A stretch of DNA of 12,500 nt from Acropora yongei (GCA_014634225.1 BLFN01000290.1:7758571-7771070), one strand, 5' to 3'. Positions 1 to 8,337 are shown, counted from the first letter of the stretch. Numbers and translations: made by a program. The notes: generated from the sequence alone by a model not told the origin.

Positions 1-904
1 AACATCCAACAAGATAGAGTTAGACAAGATATTATGGATCAACAAGAACTCACACCAGATGGAAGATTTCCCAGCAGGTTTTCCAACTGCAACAGATCTT
101 TCAAATATGATGTTAAAGGCAGGCCGGGACACGAACTTTCACATGACCCTCCACTTCACATCCCCAACAATCTACCTGGTGATGACAGTGTAGAGTCTGA
201 GGCCATCTCCAGTGAATCTGATGGTGAAAACAAGTACACTAGCACTTCTGAGAAAGACACAGACGATATATATAACTACAATTGTGCACTACTTGAGGAT
301 GGTCTTTTCTTTATCAATTTTTTGGATGCAGTCAGTCTGGGATGACCAGCGATTAATGAGACAATATTTCATGTTAATGTGTAAGGCAGATGGAAGCCAC
401 AGCAAGAAATATGCTCTACAATGTTTATATCAGTTGTTTCTAGTGAAGTCTCTTTTAGCACCACAAGACAGTGAAAGATTTTTGTGGAATAGATCTATCA
501 ACACCCTAGGAGGAAAAGGCAAGAATATTGCCTTGGACTTGGACATGGAACACAGCAATCGGTTCGTGAAGGAAGCCATAAGGAACCTAGACCCCAATGT
601 GACAGAAAACGCTGTAGCTCTTATTTCCCACACAGAAGGTGCAACGCTGAGCGATACTGTTGATCAAGAAATCCACAAAGTGTTGAGGTCTGGAAGACAC
701 ACGTGAAGTTCAACTGAAAGAGATCTACAAGAACTAGTTAACAGAGCAATGGCTACCGATGTATTTCATAAACAAGAAGGCCGTCATTATAACCACTTTG
801 TGAACTTTGAAAGAAATTTTCTGGCCAGTCTGGATATGTCAGCACTATTTAAGTGGATAAATGACCATAAGAAAAACGTTCACCTTGGAGTGGGAGCGAG
901 GTAG
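1..904 (+). pseudogene. DUF6589-like protein, 3' part, broken
   Basis: The reading frame is open from the first base of the window, so the 5' part lies outside it. An acidic, Ser/Glu/Asp-rich stretch (about 180-270) leads into LLEDGLFFINFLDA (about 286-330). A one-base frameshift near 335-345 then moves the frame, which continues with KKYALQCLYQLFL, DSERFLWNRSINT, MEHSNRFVKEAIRNLDPN and, near the end, FKWINDHKKNVHLG. This order (deep hydrophobic start, WNR, EHxNxFVKEA, C-terminal WIxxHK) is what I associate with DUF6589, a family of unknown function that is abundant in cnidarians and some fungi and often looks transposon-linked. A TGA at 704-706 interrupts the frame, but family-like sequence continues in the same frame to TAG at 902-904, so the TGA is a premature stop. 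Two lesions in about 900 bp argue for a pseudogene. The family assignment is from memory and fairly confident; the function is unknown. Confidence 0.65.
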
Positions 905-1219
905 AAAATAAGAGCGGGTGAATGCTGTGAAGTGCGCTGTAGAAATTTACAATTTAGGCTGCCCATGCTTTTATTTGATCTACACAGTGGTTTACTGAGG
1001 AAATTGAAATCTGACAAATTATGCAAATTTATTGATGGCAACCCTGGGATTATTAAATGCACAATGACATAGTTTTCCACTGAAATCATTTCCATTGCTA
1101 AAATACACAGTATAATTATTGTTTTGTTACACAAATGCACTATTTTCAAAATTAGAAACAAAATTTGTGATATTCGAGGAGCAGGGCTGGCTCACACGCT
1201 GAGAAGAAAATAAATTATG
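905..1219. other. Intergenic spacer between two convergent genes
   Basis: This AT-rich stretch lies between the stop of the DUF6589-like region (plus) and the stop of the RecQ-like helicase (minus). I see no convincing coding sequence. It holds possible polyadenylation hexamers for both directions. For the minus-strand helicase, AATAAA reads as TTTATT at 1028-1033 and again at 970-975, about 190 and 250 bp after its stop. For the plus-strand gene there is AATAAA at 1209-1214. Such hexamers are common by chance in AT-rich DNA, so these are only candidates. Confidence 0.4.
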
Positions 1220-3815
1220 TTAAAACAGTCTCAGATTTTCTAGAGCACTTACTACTTCTAGTGGGATATTCCTAGTGTCCACTGAGTTATCAAGGGAGTC
1301 ATTCTCTGAGTCATCTAGAGATGACATAGTAATATTTTCTACAGCTAGCTGAAAGAGCTCTTCATCATCCATTAGTCTGTCCCTGTCTCCAAGCCATGTG
1401 TCACTTTCTTCTTCTTCATCTTCAATATTTTCAGACATGGTAATTTCAGTGCCACAGTCAACAAAAATTGAGCTTATACTTGCCATTATTTTAAAAGCAT
1501 GTTGTTTGTGCCAGATTTCAACATTTGATATAACATCTTCTAAAGTAAATATCTTGCTACAATTTTCAAGAACCTGATAAATCTGCTGGTTTGAGAATCC
1601 AAGCATGAATTGTAGGTTAGTTAGAGTTGGAAGCTGACCACCAGGTGATTTGCTAATGAGTTCATGTACAAGGTATCTATAGTAAGATGACAACTTTGAA
1701 AACACGGCTTTTTTTTGTTGCATGGAAATTATTCTTGTACGATCGGTACTGGGTGGATTTTGTCCTGTTTGGTTGGCACAACCTGGGAACATGGTCAGTT
1801 TTCTACTCACATTACAGTTACAGTAACAGTTCTTGGCACAGTTGTCACAGCATAAGTGTTTTGGGTCAAGGCAGTTGACATGTTTGCAATTGTCAAACTG
1901 ACACATAAGAGTTTTCCTACGACATTCTTCTGATTTGACATATTGCTTTATGTCTCTCTCAACATGATTGAGAAGTAGCCCTTGATAAATAATGTGGGCA
2001 ACAGTCTGTTTTCCATCCCTTCCACCTCGACTGGTCTCCTGTATATAAGCCTCTACATTTTTTGACGGTCCAAAACGTATAACTCTGTATACTCCTCTAC
2101 TATCCACACCCATGCTAAAGGTAATAGTGGCTACAAGGACACGAAGCTCTGAGAGGTGCTCTTTAAAAGCTTGTAGCACAGCCTCTTTGTTTGCATCAGG
2201 GGTACACGAATGCAGCATCTCTAAAAGAACTCTTTTTCGGTCTCCTATTTCACCAGCATACATACCATCCCCCAGCATATCCCTAAGAATAGCATAAAGC
2301 AAAGAACACTGTTTTATTTTCTGGCACTATATTATTGTTCTAGTTGAATTTATACCATGTTCCAAAAGCTCTTTCACGAGCCACTTAAAATATTTCTGAG
2401 GACTTTCATCCCTTGACATATAAAACACAGAGTAGGCAATGTTGGATTTATCAGGGCTCTCATAGATTATGAATGGGCTTCCATGAGCAAAATTTCCATA
2501 ATTGCTTTCCTTGTTTCACTGGTTGCTGTAGCAGTAAGAGCCAATAGCTTGGCATTCGGAGCAAGGGATCGTAGTTCATGCAATCTAGCATAACATTCAC
2601 GAAATACTGCTTTGTCTGTTGTAGTTGACAATCCCCTAAACAAAAAACAAAGTAGTGTATCATAAAATCATTTCATATCATGATAGTAGTGGCATTGGCT
2701 GTCCTTAAATATTACCTAATCAGATGTCATGCAATATTGTAATCGTTTCCAGTTGTGGGTGAATTAAATCTCTTCAGCTACTAGCTGGATTGTACACTTG
2801 CTTTTTCAACAATTAGACACTCTCCACAAGTATTTCCTTTCGAAGAAACATCACCAGTTATCGAAACAAATGACAATAACGCTATAATTCAAGCCAACGT
2901 TAAAGCAAGCTGGGCTAATTTTATTCAATGCAAACCCTACAGATCTGCCCCCTTTGTTCATTAAATGATTGTTGCTTAGATAGCCCATGGATGTTCAGGC
3001 CCATGGACTGCATGAAGGATGGTAGATTCATGAAAAGGGTAAAATAGTTTCCAAATTTGAAAAATACCACTCAAAACAATACCAATACAAATGTCCTTGT
3101 GTACACAAGCAGCCTTTGAAAGGCTTAGAACAGCATTTGATTCTAAAACCATAAAACAAATTAGCAACATAACTTTGCTAAACAGTACCAAATCCTGTGT
3201 TCTAAATTGTGAAATGACTGCTAGACTGTACTATTTCGTAAATATTATCTTGTGCTTTTAGTACTAGCGACTTCTTGTACTGTTTTGGACCCCGAACTTT
3301 CGAGACAATTAAGTTAGACATCCGTATTTCTCTTACCATTGTTTGATTACATGGGCTTCGTCAATTATTGAAACTGCACAGAGCCTTGTAGAGTACAGCG
3401 GGCCAGCTAACATGCTTCGCCATCTCTTGTTAAGCAATAAAGCCTCTGGCGTGGCGTATACAACAAAAAACCGTCCATTTTCTACATCTTTTACACTATC
3501 TTGAAGACCTTCTTCATTTCCTTTTATTGCACTTACACTCACTGATGAAATTCCGAGTTTCTGTAGGTTATTTATCTGATCTTGTATCAGATTTAGCAAC
3601 GGTTAAATGACAACAACATGACCACTCACTCCCGTAATTTTGTCGAATATCAGAGGAAGTGCTTGGTAGATGAACGATTTCCCAAACCCAGTAGGGAGAT
3701 CTACAAAAACATCTATTCTTTCCCCCAACAAGAGCAATAAATGCTTATTATTAGTGATGTTTTGATCATTTGAAATCCGTGGGAACTTAGCCACCGAAAA
3801 TTATTTAAAAGCCAT
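1220..3815 (-). pseudogene. RecQ-like ATP-dependent DNA helicase, two exons, decayed
   Basis: An SF2 RecQ-type 3'-5' DNA helicase remnant, predicted at about 630 residues if undamaged. Exon 1 (3815-3337) has Walker A LPTGFGKS (near 3680), motif Ia-like PLLNLIQDQ (about 3577-3602) and DEAH box IIDEAHVIKQW (about 3337-3365). Exon 2 (2635-1220) has motif III LLALTATATS (about 2535-2560), IYESPDKSNIAYSV, motif IV TII-stop-CQKIKQC, motif V ATITFSMGVDSRG, and motif VI QETSRGGRDG (about 2013-2043). A cysteine-rich zinc-binding region follows (about 1820-1925; CRRKTLMCQFDNC, CCDNC), then a C-terminal region with a very acidic tail (about 1350-1430). The ATG at 3813-3815 has A at -3 and G at +4, and its frame leads straight into the helicase. 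Lesions: TAA at codon 5 (3801-3803), TAA at 3603-3605 inside VVI-x-PLL, a one-base frameshift near 2470-2490, and TAG at 2327-2329 in motif IV. RecQ identity is secure. Whether any part is expressed is not known. Confidence 0.85.
2636..3336 (-). other. GT-AG intron of the RecQ-like gene
   Basis: On the minus strand exon 1 ends in CAATG followed by the donor GTAAGA (3336-3331). Exon 2 begins GGGATTG after the acceptor TTTTTTGTTTAG (ending at 2636), which has a good pyrimidine tract. Removing these 701 bp joins CAA TGG GGA TTG, reading KQWGL. This is what the RecQ family has directly after the DEAH box (usually a variant of SQWG). The intron is therefore phase 2. Its presence shows that this copy was not made from a spliced transcript. 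Nothing else recognisable lies inside; open frames there are short and unremarkable. Confidence 0.85.
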
Positions 3816-3949
3816 GCTGTGATTAGTCAGTTTCTGGGAATGGCATGCTCTGTTCAGCAGACGTTTGTGGGGAGGGAGAATGGGACAGGCAGAAAAAACG
3901 GCTGCAAGGAGGCTAATGTCCATCCAGTTTAACCTATATAATTTAATCT
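3816..3949 (-). promoter_or_regulatory. Possible 5' flank/promoter of the RecQ-like gene
   Basis: This is the stretch between the putative helicase start codon and the first LINE A sequence. On the minus strand it reads as a pyrimidine- and C-rich tract followed, just before the ATG, by CTGACTAATCACAGC, which resembles a CCAAT box (CCAATCA) with one change. I see no TATA box. No coding sequence is evident. Regulatory function is inferred only from position and this weak match, and the stretch could equally be the edge of another repeat. Confidence 0.2.
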
Positions 3950-4874
3950 GGTGGAAGCCCCTCTATCTTTTCGGGCCCAGGCCTCCAGCTTGACCTCATG
4001 GTCTCATCTTTCTTGGTACTGGTTCTCGGCACCACGCCTCCAAAATTATCTCTTACAGTCGGTCTTAATATTTCTGCTTTTTGAAAGTGATCAGTCTCGG
4101 CTTGCTGTTGCTCTTCGAATTACGAATCGTTTTGCTGCCTTTGAGATTTCTGCTAATCAGTTTGTGGGTTCCATTGCTAAAGTTACCTTTCTTAATCAGG
4201 CAGATCAAGAATCTGTTATACATTGTGAATCTATTACTATTGATCATATTGTTTGTCCTGTTCGGGGGCGTGGGTCCCCGTCCTCAGGTGTTTGTTTACA
4301 ATTAACATTTTGAGGGAGATACATCTTATTTAGCGACGTCCAAGATATTCGTTTCATCATCGATTAGATATTCCGGGGGTTGCAGAAGCTGTTCGCATTG
4401 TTACTATGATTCGTAAAGGACCTATCCCTCGTAATCTTACTGTTGATGGGTTTTTCTGCAAGATTTCATATTATGGTCAGACACCCGAGTGTGATATTTG
4501 TCATGATAAGGGTCATGTTGCTCATGATTGTCCACTTAAGGGTAAATGTCGCCAATGTTTACAACCTGGTCATCTTCAACGTGATTGCCTTAATCCCTGG
4601 GATCCTGCTCCGCCTGCTGATTCTCCTGAGAGCTCAGCTTCTCAGGCAACTCAAGATGAGACATCTGGTTCTTCTTCTGTGGCTTCTGATAGTTCGTCCT
4701 CGGACGATGTTGACTCGGTTTCCTTCTCACCTCGACCTTGTTTCAGTCCTCCTGATTCTGTTGATGTTATTGTAAATGTAGCCCAACCTTGTGTTGGGAA
4801 TGATAGTGCCCTGCAAAAGTCTGAAGATAGTGATGAAAATTTAGTTAAGTTAAGGTTGAATGATGATAACGTAA

Positions 4875-5025
4875 CCCGGCAAAGGGCCAACGACGTAGTT
4901 AAAGTAACCCAGAAAGTCTGGAGATGTTGGTGATAATAGTAGTATGGATGTCGAAAATAATGGAGCCCGGCAAATGGTCGGAGATCTAATTAATGTAACC
5001 CAGCAAATGTCTGGAGATATCGATG
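4875..5025 (+). repeat. Degenerate ~91-bp direct repeat inside LINE A ORF1
   Basis: Two related segments begin with CCCGGCAAA at 4875 and 4966. Both go on to a GTAACCCAG(A/C)AA then GTCTGGAGAT stretch. In protein terms they encode a repeated VTQ...SGD pattern. The first copy lacks one base relative to the second (AAAGTCTGGA against AAATGTCTGGA), which explains the frameshift and the stop at 4931-4933. Confidence 0.6.
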
Positions 5026-5026
5026 A

Positions 5027-5065
<39 letters not shown>

Positions 5066-5182
5066 AAGCAATTGCGCAAAGGGGTCCGTATGGTAGCCTG
5101 AAAAAGTCAGGACTTCAACAGGGTTTGAACCGGAGACCTCGCGATACCGGTGCGACGATCTAACCAACTGAGCTATGAAGCC
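5026..5182 (-). mobile_element. SINE 1: tRNA-derived SINE inserted in LINE A
   Basis: Read on the minus strand, 5182-5111 folds as a tRNA-like head. The acceptor arms GGCTTCA and TGAAGTC pair with one wobble. The pol III box A is TAGCTCAGTTGG (5175-5164) and box B is GGTTCAAACCC (5131-5121). The loop CCGGTAT places GGT at the anticodon position (Thr-like), but the D and anticodon stems have mismatches and position 33 is not T. A CCTGA/TCAGG hairpin with a T run follows, then a unique body ending near CTTACTTGAT. I recall this head-plus-body arrangement as a very common cnidarian repeat. The insertion splits LINE A ORF1. No clear target site duplication was found. A functional tRNA is unlikely. 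Confidence 0.7.
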
Positions 5183-5329
5183 ACTGACACCCACTGTTTC
5201 TTCTCCTTGTGTAACTCCTCCAGGGACTCGTGTTGAGCGCGAGACTTCTGCAGGCAAGGTTCGGCATGGTCGCCTTCATCCTTGGTTCAATCCTACTGCC
5301 AAATCTTGTATTCCTATTCGTACATTGTC

Positions 5330-6310
5330 TAACACTATCCTTTTGTCTCCCCTTTCTCATCTTTCTTTTCAACTTGACAGCTGTCTCAGTCAATGGGTTG
5401 AGAGATGCGGATAAGAGACTCAGCTTCCTTCAGTGGCTGTCGCATCCCCCTCCCTCTTTTTTGTGCTTGCAAGAAACTTACGCTATTACTGCAGACAAAT
5501 TTAGTAGTTGGTTTTCCCAGTTTGGTTACTTAAGTGTTGGGTCCTTTGGCTCTTCTTGTTCGTGCGGTGTTGCCATTTTGTGCCTGTTTTTCTGATGGTC
5601 ATTTTGTACTTGCTGAGTCTGTTTTTCGTGACATTATGTTTTGTGTTGCTCGTTGTTACGCTCCAAATAGAAATCCTGAGCATGACGCTTTTCTTACCAA
5701 TTGTGCTGACTCTATTGATCCCTCTCTCCGTACCTTGCTCTGTGGCGATTTCATCACTGTTCTTGATCATGCCATTGATTGTTGTGGTTCATGCCCTCTT
5801 GATACTTGTCGTGAGAGTTCCTCTTTGCTGTCCTCCATTTTCATGACTGTTGTGTGGTCGATATCTGGCGACTCCTTCATCCCAGTGTGTCTTCTTTCTC
5901 TTGGTCTAGGCGGGATAATTCCCTTGCCTCTCGTATTGACCTTATAGGATGGCCCTACCTTTGGATGCCATATGTGGCGGCTACAGATATTCTCCCCTGT
6001 CCATTTTCGGACCATTCCTCACTTTATTTCCTTTGATCTACTTAGCGTTTGCACTGCCATTCTTTTTCACTCCTCTGGGACAGGTGGGATGAAGGCGAAT
6101 CGCGTATAAAGGGCTTAACTATTAATTATTGTAAAACTAGAGGGCATTCTTATCTCTCCTATCTTGCTTCTCATCTTAAGGCACTTAACGATTCTGGTCG
6201 ATCTTCTTTTGCAGATATTCTCTTTCTCATATCCAGGCGTTAGACCTTGAAGCTTTCATGGGTTGCAGGTCCGTTCATGTGTCAGATGGATTGAGGAGGA
6301 GGAGTCTTTC
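5330..6310 (+). pseudogene. LINE A endonuclease (APE-type) and linker, frameshifted
   Basis: The start of ORF2. It begins near 5375-5410 with SVNGLRDADKRLSFLQWL, the usual N-terminal endonuclease strand with its Asn, followed by LCLQETY (the metal-binding Glu, near 5465). A frameshift near 5560-5585 moves the frame. It then reads FSDGHFVLAESVFRDIMF, CYAPNRNPEHDAFL, and the catalytic GDFN changed to GDFI (5744-5755). Another shift near 5845 leads to VSSFSWSRRDNSLASRIDLI and the intact SDH (6007-6015). After that come SRIKGLTINYC and the pre-RT linker VRSCVRWIEEEESFS (to about 6305). In life this domain nicks the target DNA to prime reverse transcription. The frameshifts and the Asn-to-Ile change mean this copy is inactive. 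Confidence 0.75.
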
Positions 6311-6383
6311 TCCTCCCCCTAATTAAAAAACAATCCTCTGATCAGTATACCTAGGCAATTAAGTTAACTGCTGGTTCTTTCGT
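6311..6383. other. Short unassigned stretch between LINE A and SINE 2
   Basis: After the LINE A linker sequence stops, 73 bp of AT-rich sequence with an A run (about 6325-6331) precedes the SINE 2 head. It matches neither the expected LINE reading frame nor the tRNA-like head. About 30 residues of LINE A protein expected here are missing, so the SINE insertion was accompanied or followed by a deletion. Confidence 0.4.
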
Positions 6384-6735
6384 GTCTGGTAGTTCAGTTG
6401 GTTGAGCATCGGGTTGTCATGCGGGAGGTTGTGAATTCGACTCCGGCCGGACCAACACTCAGGATCTTAAAATAACTGAGGAGAACGTTCTGCCTTTGTA
6501 ATTACAACAGCAAATGGTTAGACTTTGAAGTCTTCTCGGATAACCGTAGGCCCCATCTCACAAAACCTTCCACGTTTAAAAAATTTCAAGGAGGGACTTT
6601 AAAGAACCCAAACACTATTCAAAAAGAGTTGGATGTGAAGTTCCGGTTGTTGTGGCTAACTGTCTTCTGCTGCTATCAGTTTAACGTAAAGCTGTTGTGA
6701 TCTGCCAGCTTGACTGGTAAAGCTAATAAATAATC
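6384..6735 (+). mobile_element. SINE 2: tRNA-Asp-like SINE inserted in LINE A
   Basis: The head 6384-6452 is tRNA-like. The acceptor arms GTCTGGT and GCCGGAC pair over seven positions with two wobbles. The pol III box A is TAGTTCAGTTGG (6390-6401), and a box B match ATTCGACTCC lies at 6435-6444. The loop TTGTCAT puts GTC (Asp) at the anticodon, but the 5' side of the anticodon stem (TCGGG) no longer pairs with GCGGG. It therefore cannot be a working tRNA and is best read as an old tRNA-Asp-derived SINE head. The body contains the perfect hairpin AGACTT-TG-AAGTCT (6520-6533) and runs to about 6735, before LINE A resumes near 6750 with SSFYLELFLGSP. The 3' boundary is approximate. Confidence 0.65.
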
Positions 6736-6749
6736 TTTGTCATTTTCTC

Positions 6750-7450
6750 AGTTCCTTCTACCTTGAATTGTTCTTGGGTTCTCCTTGCATTCCGTCAGTA
6801 CGGGAGGATCTCCTTTCCAATGTTTCTTCCACGTTGTCTCCGGGGCAAAGTGATACCTGAGAAGGCCTTCTTAGCCCGGATGAATGTTTTACGGCTCTTA
6901 AAAGCATGGATTGTGATAAGGCTCCTGGTTGTGCTGTTCTTCCCATTGGAATTCTACTTTAAATTCTCAGCTATTTTGGGTTCTGATCTGGTCTCTGTTC
7001 GTAACTCAGGTTTTTCTTCTGGTACTTTACCTCGTTCTCAACAACGTGGTATCGGGAAAAGTGTTGCTTTTATTTGTGATTCTTTGTATTATTGTTCGTT
7101 GTCTCGTGTACCTGCAGCCCTTATTTTCTTAGACCAAGAGAAAGGTTTTGATCGTGTCGATTGGACCTTTCTTAGTGCCACCTTCCACTCTATGTGCTTG
7201 GGTCAACCTGTTTTATAATCACATTTGTAGTTCTGTTAATGTAAATGGTCATATTAGCAAGTCTTTTCCCTTGTCTCAGGGTGTCCGTCATCATCCCTTC
7301 TCTATGCCCTGGTAACTAAAGTCTTAGCGTGTATCATTCTTAACAACCCTTCTATTTCTGGGTTGCGCCTTCTTGGTCTCTCCTCTCCTTTACCCTGCGT
7401 CTCGCTGCATGCGAATGATGCATTGTTAGTCGTTTGTACGAATCGATGTA
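6750..7450 (+). pseudogene. LINE A reverse transcriptase, deleted and mutated
   Basis: RT-domain pieces: IPSVREDLLSNV, a TGA in frame near 6856, then EGLLSPDECFTALKSM, KAPGC (fingers region), EFYFKFSAILGSDLVSVRN and FSSGTLPRSQQRG. It then jumps directly to GKSVAFICDSLYYCSLS and motif A LDQEKGFDRVD (about 7129-7161). Compared with LINE B and with LINE RTs in general, roughly 60 residues are missing at the SQQRG/GKSVAF junction, where the RPISLLNVDYK block should be. Later pieces include VNVNGHISKSFPLSQGVR (near 7225-7290) and the catalytic box YADD read as HAND (7408-7419), losing one active-site Asp. No functional enzyme is possible. Confidence 0.75.
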
Positions 7451-7504
7451 TTACGGTGGTCCTACTCCCGTTTTTTCTGTATGTTCTCCTCAGCCTGCTG
7501 TCCT

Positions 7505-8289
7505 CCGCCATGATGAACACTCTTTGAAAGATGCGTTCTTTTCTTCAGGATGTCAAGAAGATTGGCATCAGTATGTCTTCAGTCCGATGTCTACAAACGG
7601 TCTCCAAAGATGCTTTCATCATTACGTTTAGAACTCCTGAGGAGCACTGCTGTTTTCCCAAGAAGTCTGAATACGTTTCTCTTTCACCTGACTCTGTTGT
7701 TTCTGTTTCTATCTTGACTGTTCATCGCTTGTACATCGCTTGTCCCGTTATGCAGAAGTTAAGAAAATCTCAAGTTCTGCCCACGTCCTGTAAAACCTTG
7801 GCATGAATATCAAACACCCACCTGCTTAAAATGTAATCGGCCTAGCCACAAAGCCAAATCTGCACCGTCAAGTTTTGTTTCAATTGCGAAGAGCAAGGAC
7901 ATTAAGCTCCTGACTGTGTACAAGACCTTAAATGTAGCATTTGCAAGGATGTGGGCCTCTTGGCTTTTCGATGTCCCCTTCAATGGTGCTGTGATTACTC
8001 ATGATTTGCCTACAACTGAGCGTCCTGGTGTATCTTTAACGTCTCATATGACTGACGCTCAAGATTCTCAGCCCTTGTCACCTGCTCCAGATGTCTGCTC
8101 TCAATCTCCACAACTTTTGTCTGAGTCTTTTTCAGAATCCTCTTCATCTTCTCCAGCTAAGTTGTTCCTTTGTCTTTGGATAATGATGATGAAAAGAATG
8201 AAACTGTTCCACCTGATGAAGTAAAGTCGTCAACCCATTTAGAACAACAAATGATTGATGCTGCTGTAGCTGGCCCCCTCTCAGGCTAA
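7505..8289 (+). pseudogene. LINE B ORF1 with three zinc knuckles, broken
   Basis: The N-terminal part FLQDVKKIGISMSSVRCLQT (starting about 7534) and DAFIITFRTPEE resembles the RRM-like start of LINE ORF1 proteins. An internal deletion is likely near 7770, because HRLSRYAEVKK is followed almost at once by the knuckle region. The knuckles, in shifted frames, are CLKCNRPSHKAKSC (about 7829-7871), CFNCEEQGH-stop-APDC with TAA replacing a sense codon (about 7880-7918), and CSICKDVGLLAFRC, in which the zinc-binding His is Leu. A Ser-rich linker (about 8040-8160) and, after a shift near 8160, an acidic tail DNDDEKNETVPPDEVKSS end at TAA 8287-8289. The product would bind the element's RNA. Confidence 0.7.
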
Positions 8290-8337
8290 TAATGATCTTC
8301 AAGCACTACCTGATGCTGAACGCTAATAACTCTCCCC

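Larger units (their letters stand above)
3951..5260 (+). pseudogene. LINE A ORF1 (nucleic-acid-binding, two CCHC knuckles)
   Basis: Fragments of LINE ORF1 in shifting frames. An N-terminal part (about 4100-4310) contains ALRITNRFAAFEISANQF and GSIAKVTFLNQ. After frame breaks around 4310-4400 comes IPGVAEAVRIVTMIRKGPIP, then two zinc knuckles. The first has C29, C32, H37, C42 and the second C48, C51, H56, C61, counting from the ATG at 4406; both fit CX2CX4HX4C. A long Ser/Asp-rich, presumably disordered tail follows. The frame stops at 4931-4933 only because of a one-base loss near 4913; in the next frame it continues to about 5025, where a SINE interrupts it. ORF1-like sequence (LTPTVSSPCVTPPGTRVERE) resumes at about 5185. 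LINE ORF1 proteins bind the element's RNA and act as chaperones. No complete protein can be made from this copy. Confidence 0.75.
3950..7450 (+). mobile_element. LINE A: degenerate Tx1/L1-like non-LTR retrotransposon
   Basis: In order along the plus strand it carries an ORF1 remnant with two zinc knuckles, an APE-type endonuclease, the endonuclease-RT linker (RWIEEEESFS near 6280-6305), and a reverse transcriptase ending around the former YADD box. ORF1 zinc knuckles plus an APE endonuclease and the RT wording (KAPGC, EFYFKF, LDQEKGFDRVD) fit the Tx1/L1 group of LINEs. The element is dead: there are many frameshifts, stops, a deletion inside the RT, and two SINE insertions. No 3' end or poly(A) tail of this element is visible. 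It stops near 7450, where LINE B sequence takes over in the same orientation. Boundaries are approximate because no target site duplication was found. Confidence 0.8.

Noticed and set aside
880..1161. 93-residue minus-strand open frame between the DUF6589 and RecQ regions
   Set aside because: It overlaps the end of the DUF6589-like frame and has no motif; composition is typical of AT-rich chance frames.
2976..3191. 71-residue minus-strand open frame inside the RecQ intron
   Set aside because: It has no motif, no similarity I recognise, and lies between well-supported splice sites.
5111..5182. Genuine tRNA gene on the minus strand
   Set aside because: Pol III boxes and acceptor pairing are present, but the D stem and anticodon stem have mismatches, position 33 is not T, and a SINE body follows directly.
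5051..5257. 68-residue minus-strand open frame across SINE 1
   Set aside because: It is translation of the tRNA-like head and body, a well-known artefact of such repeats.
5767..6015. Minus-strand open frames across the LINE A endonuclease
   Set aside because: They are reverse shadows of the plus-strand endonuclease, whose motifs are clear.
6384..6452. Genuine tRNA-Asp gene
   Set aside because: The anticodon stem does not pair and the head is fused to a SINE body.
7722..7742. Near-perfect repeat CATCGCTTGT in LINE B ORF1
   Set aside because: Two 10-bp units only; likely local slippage with no further significance.
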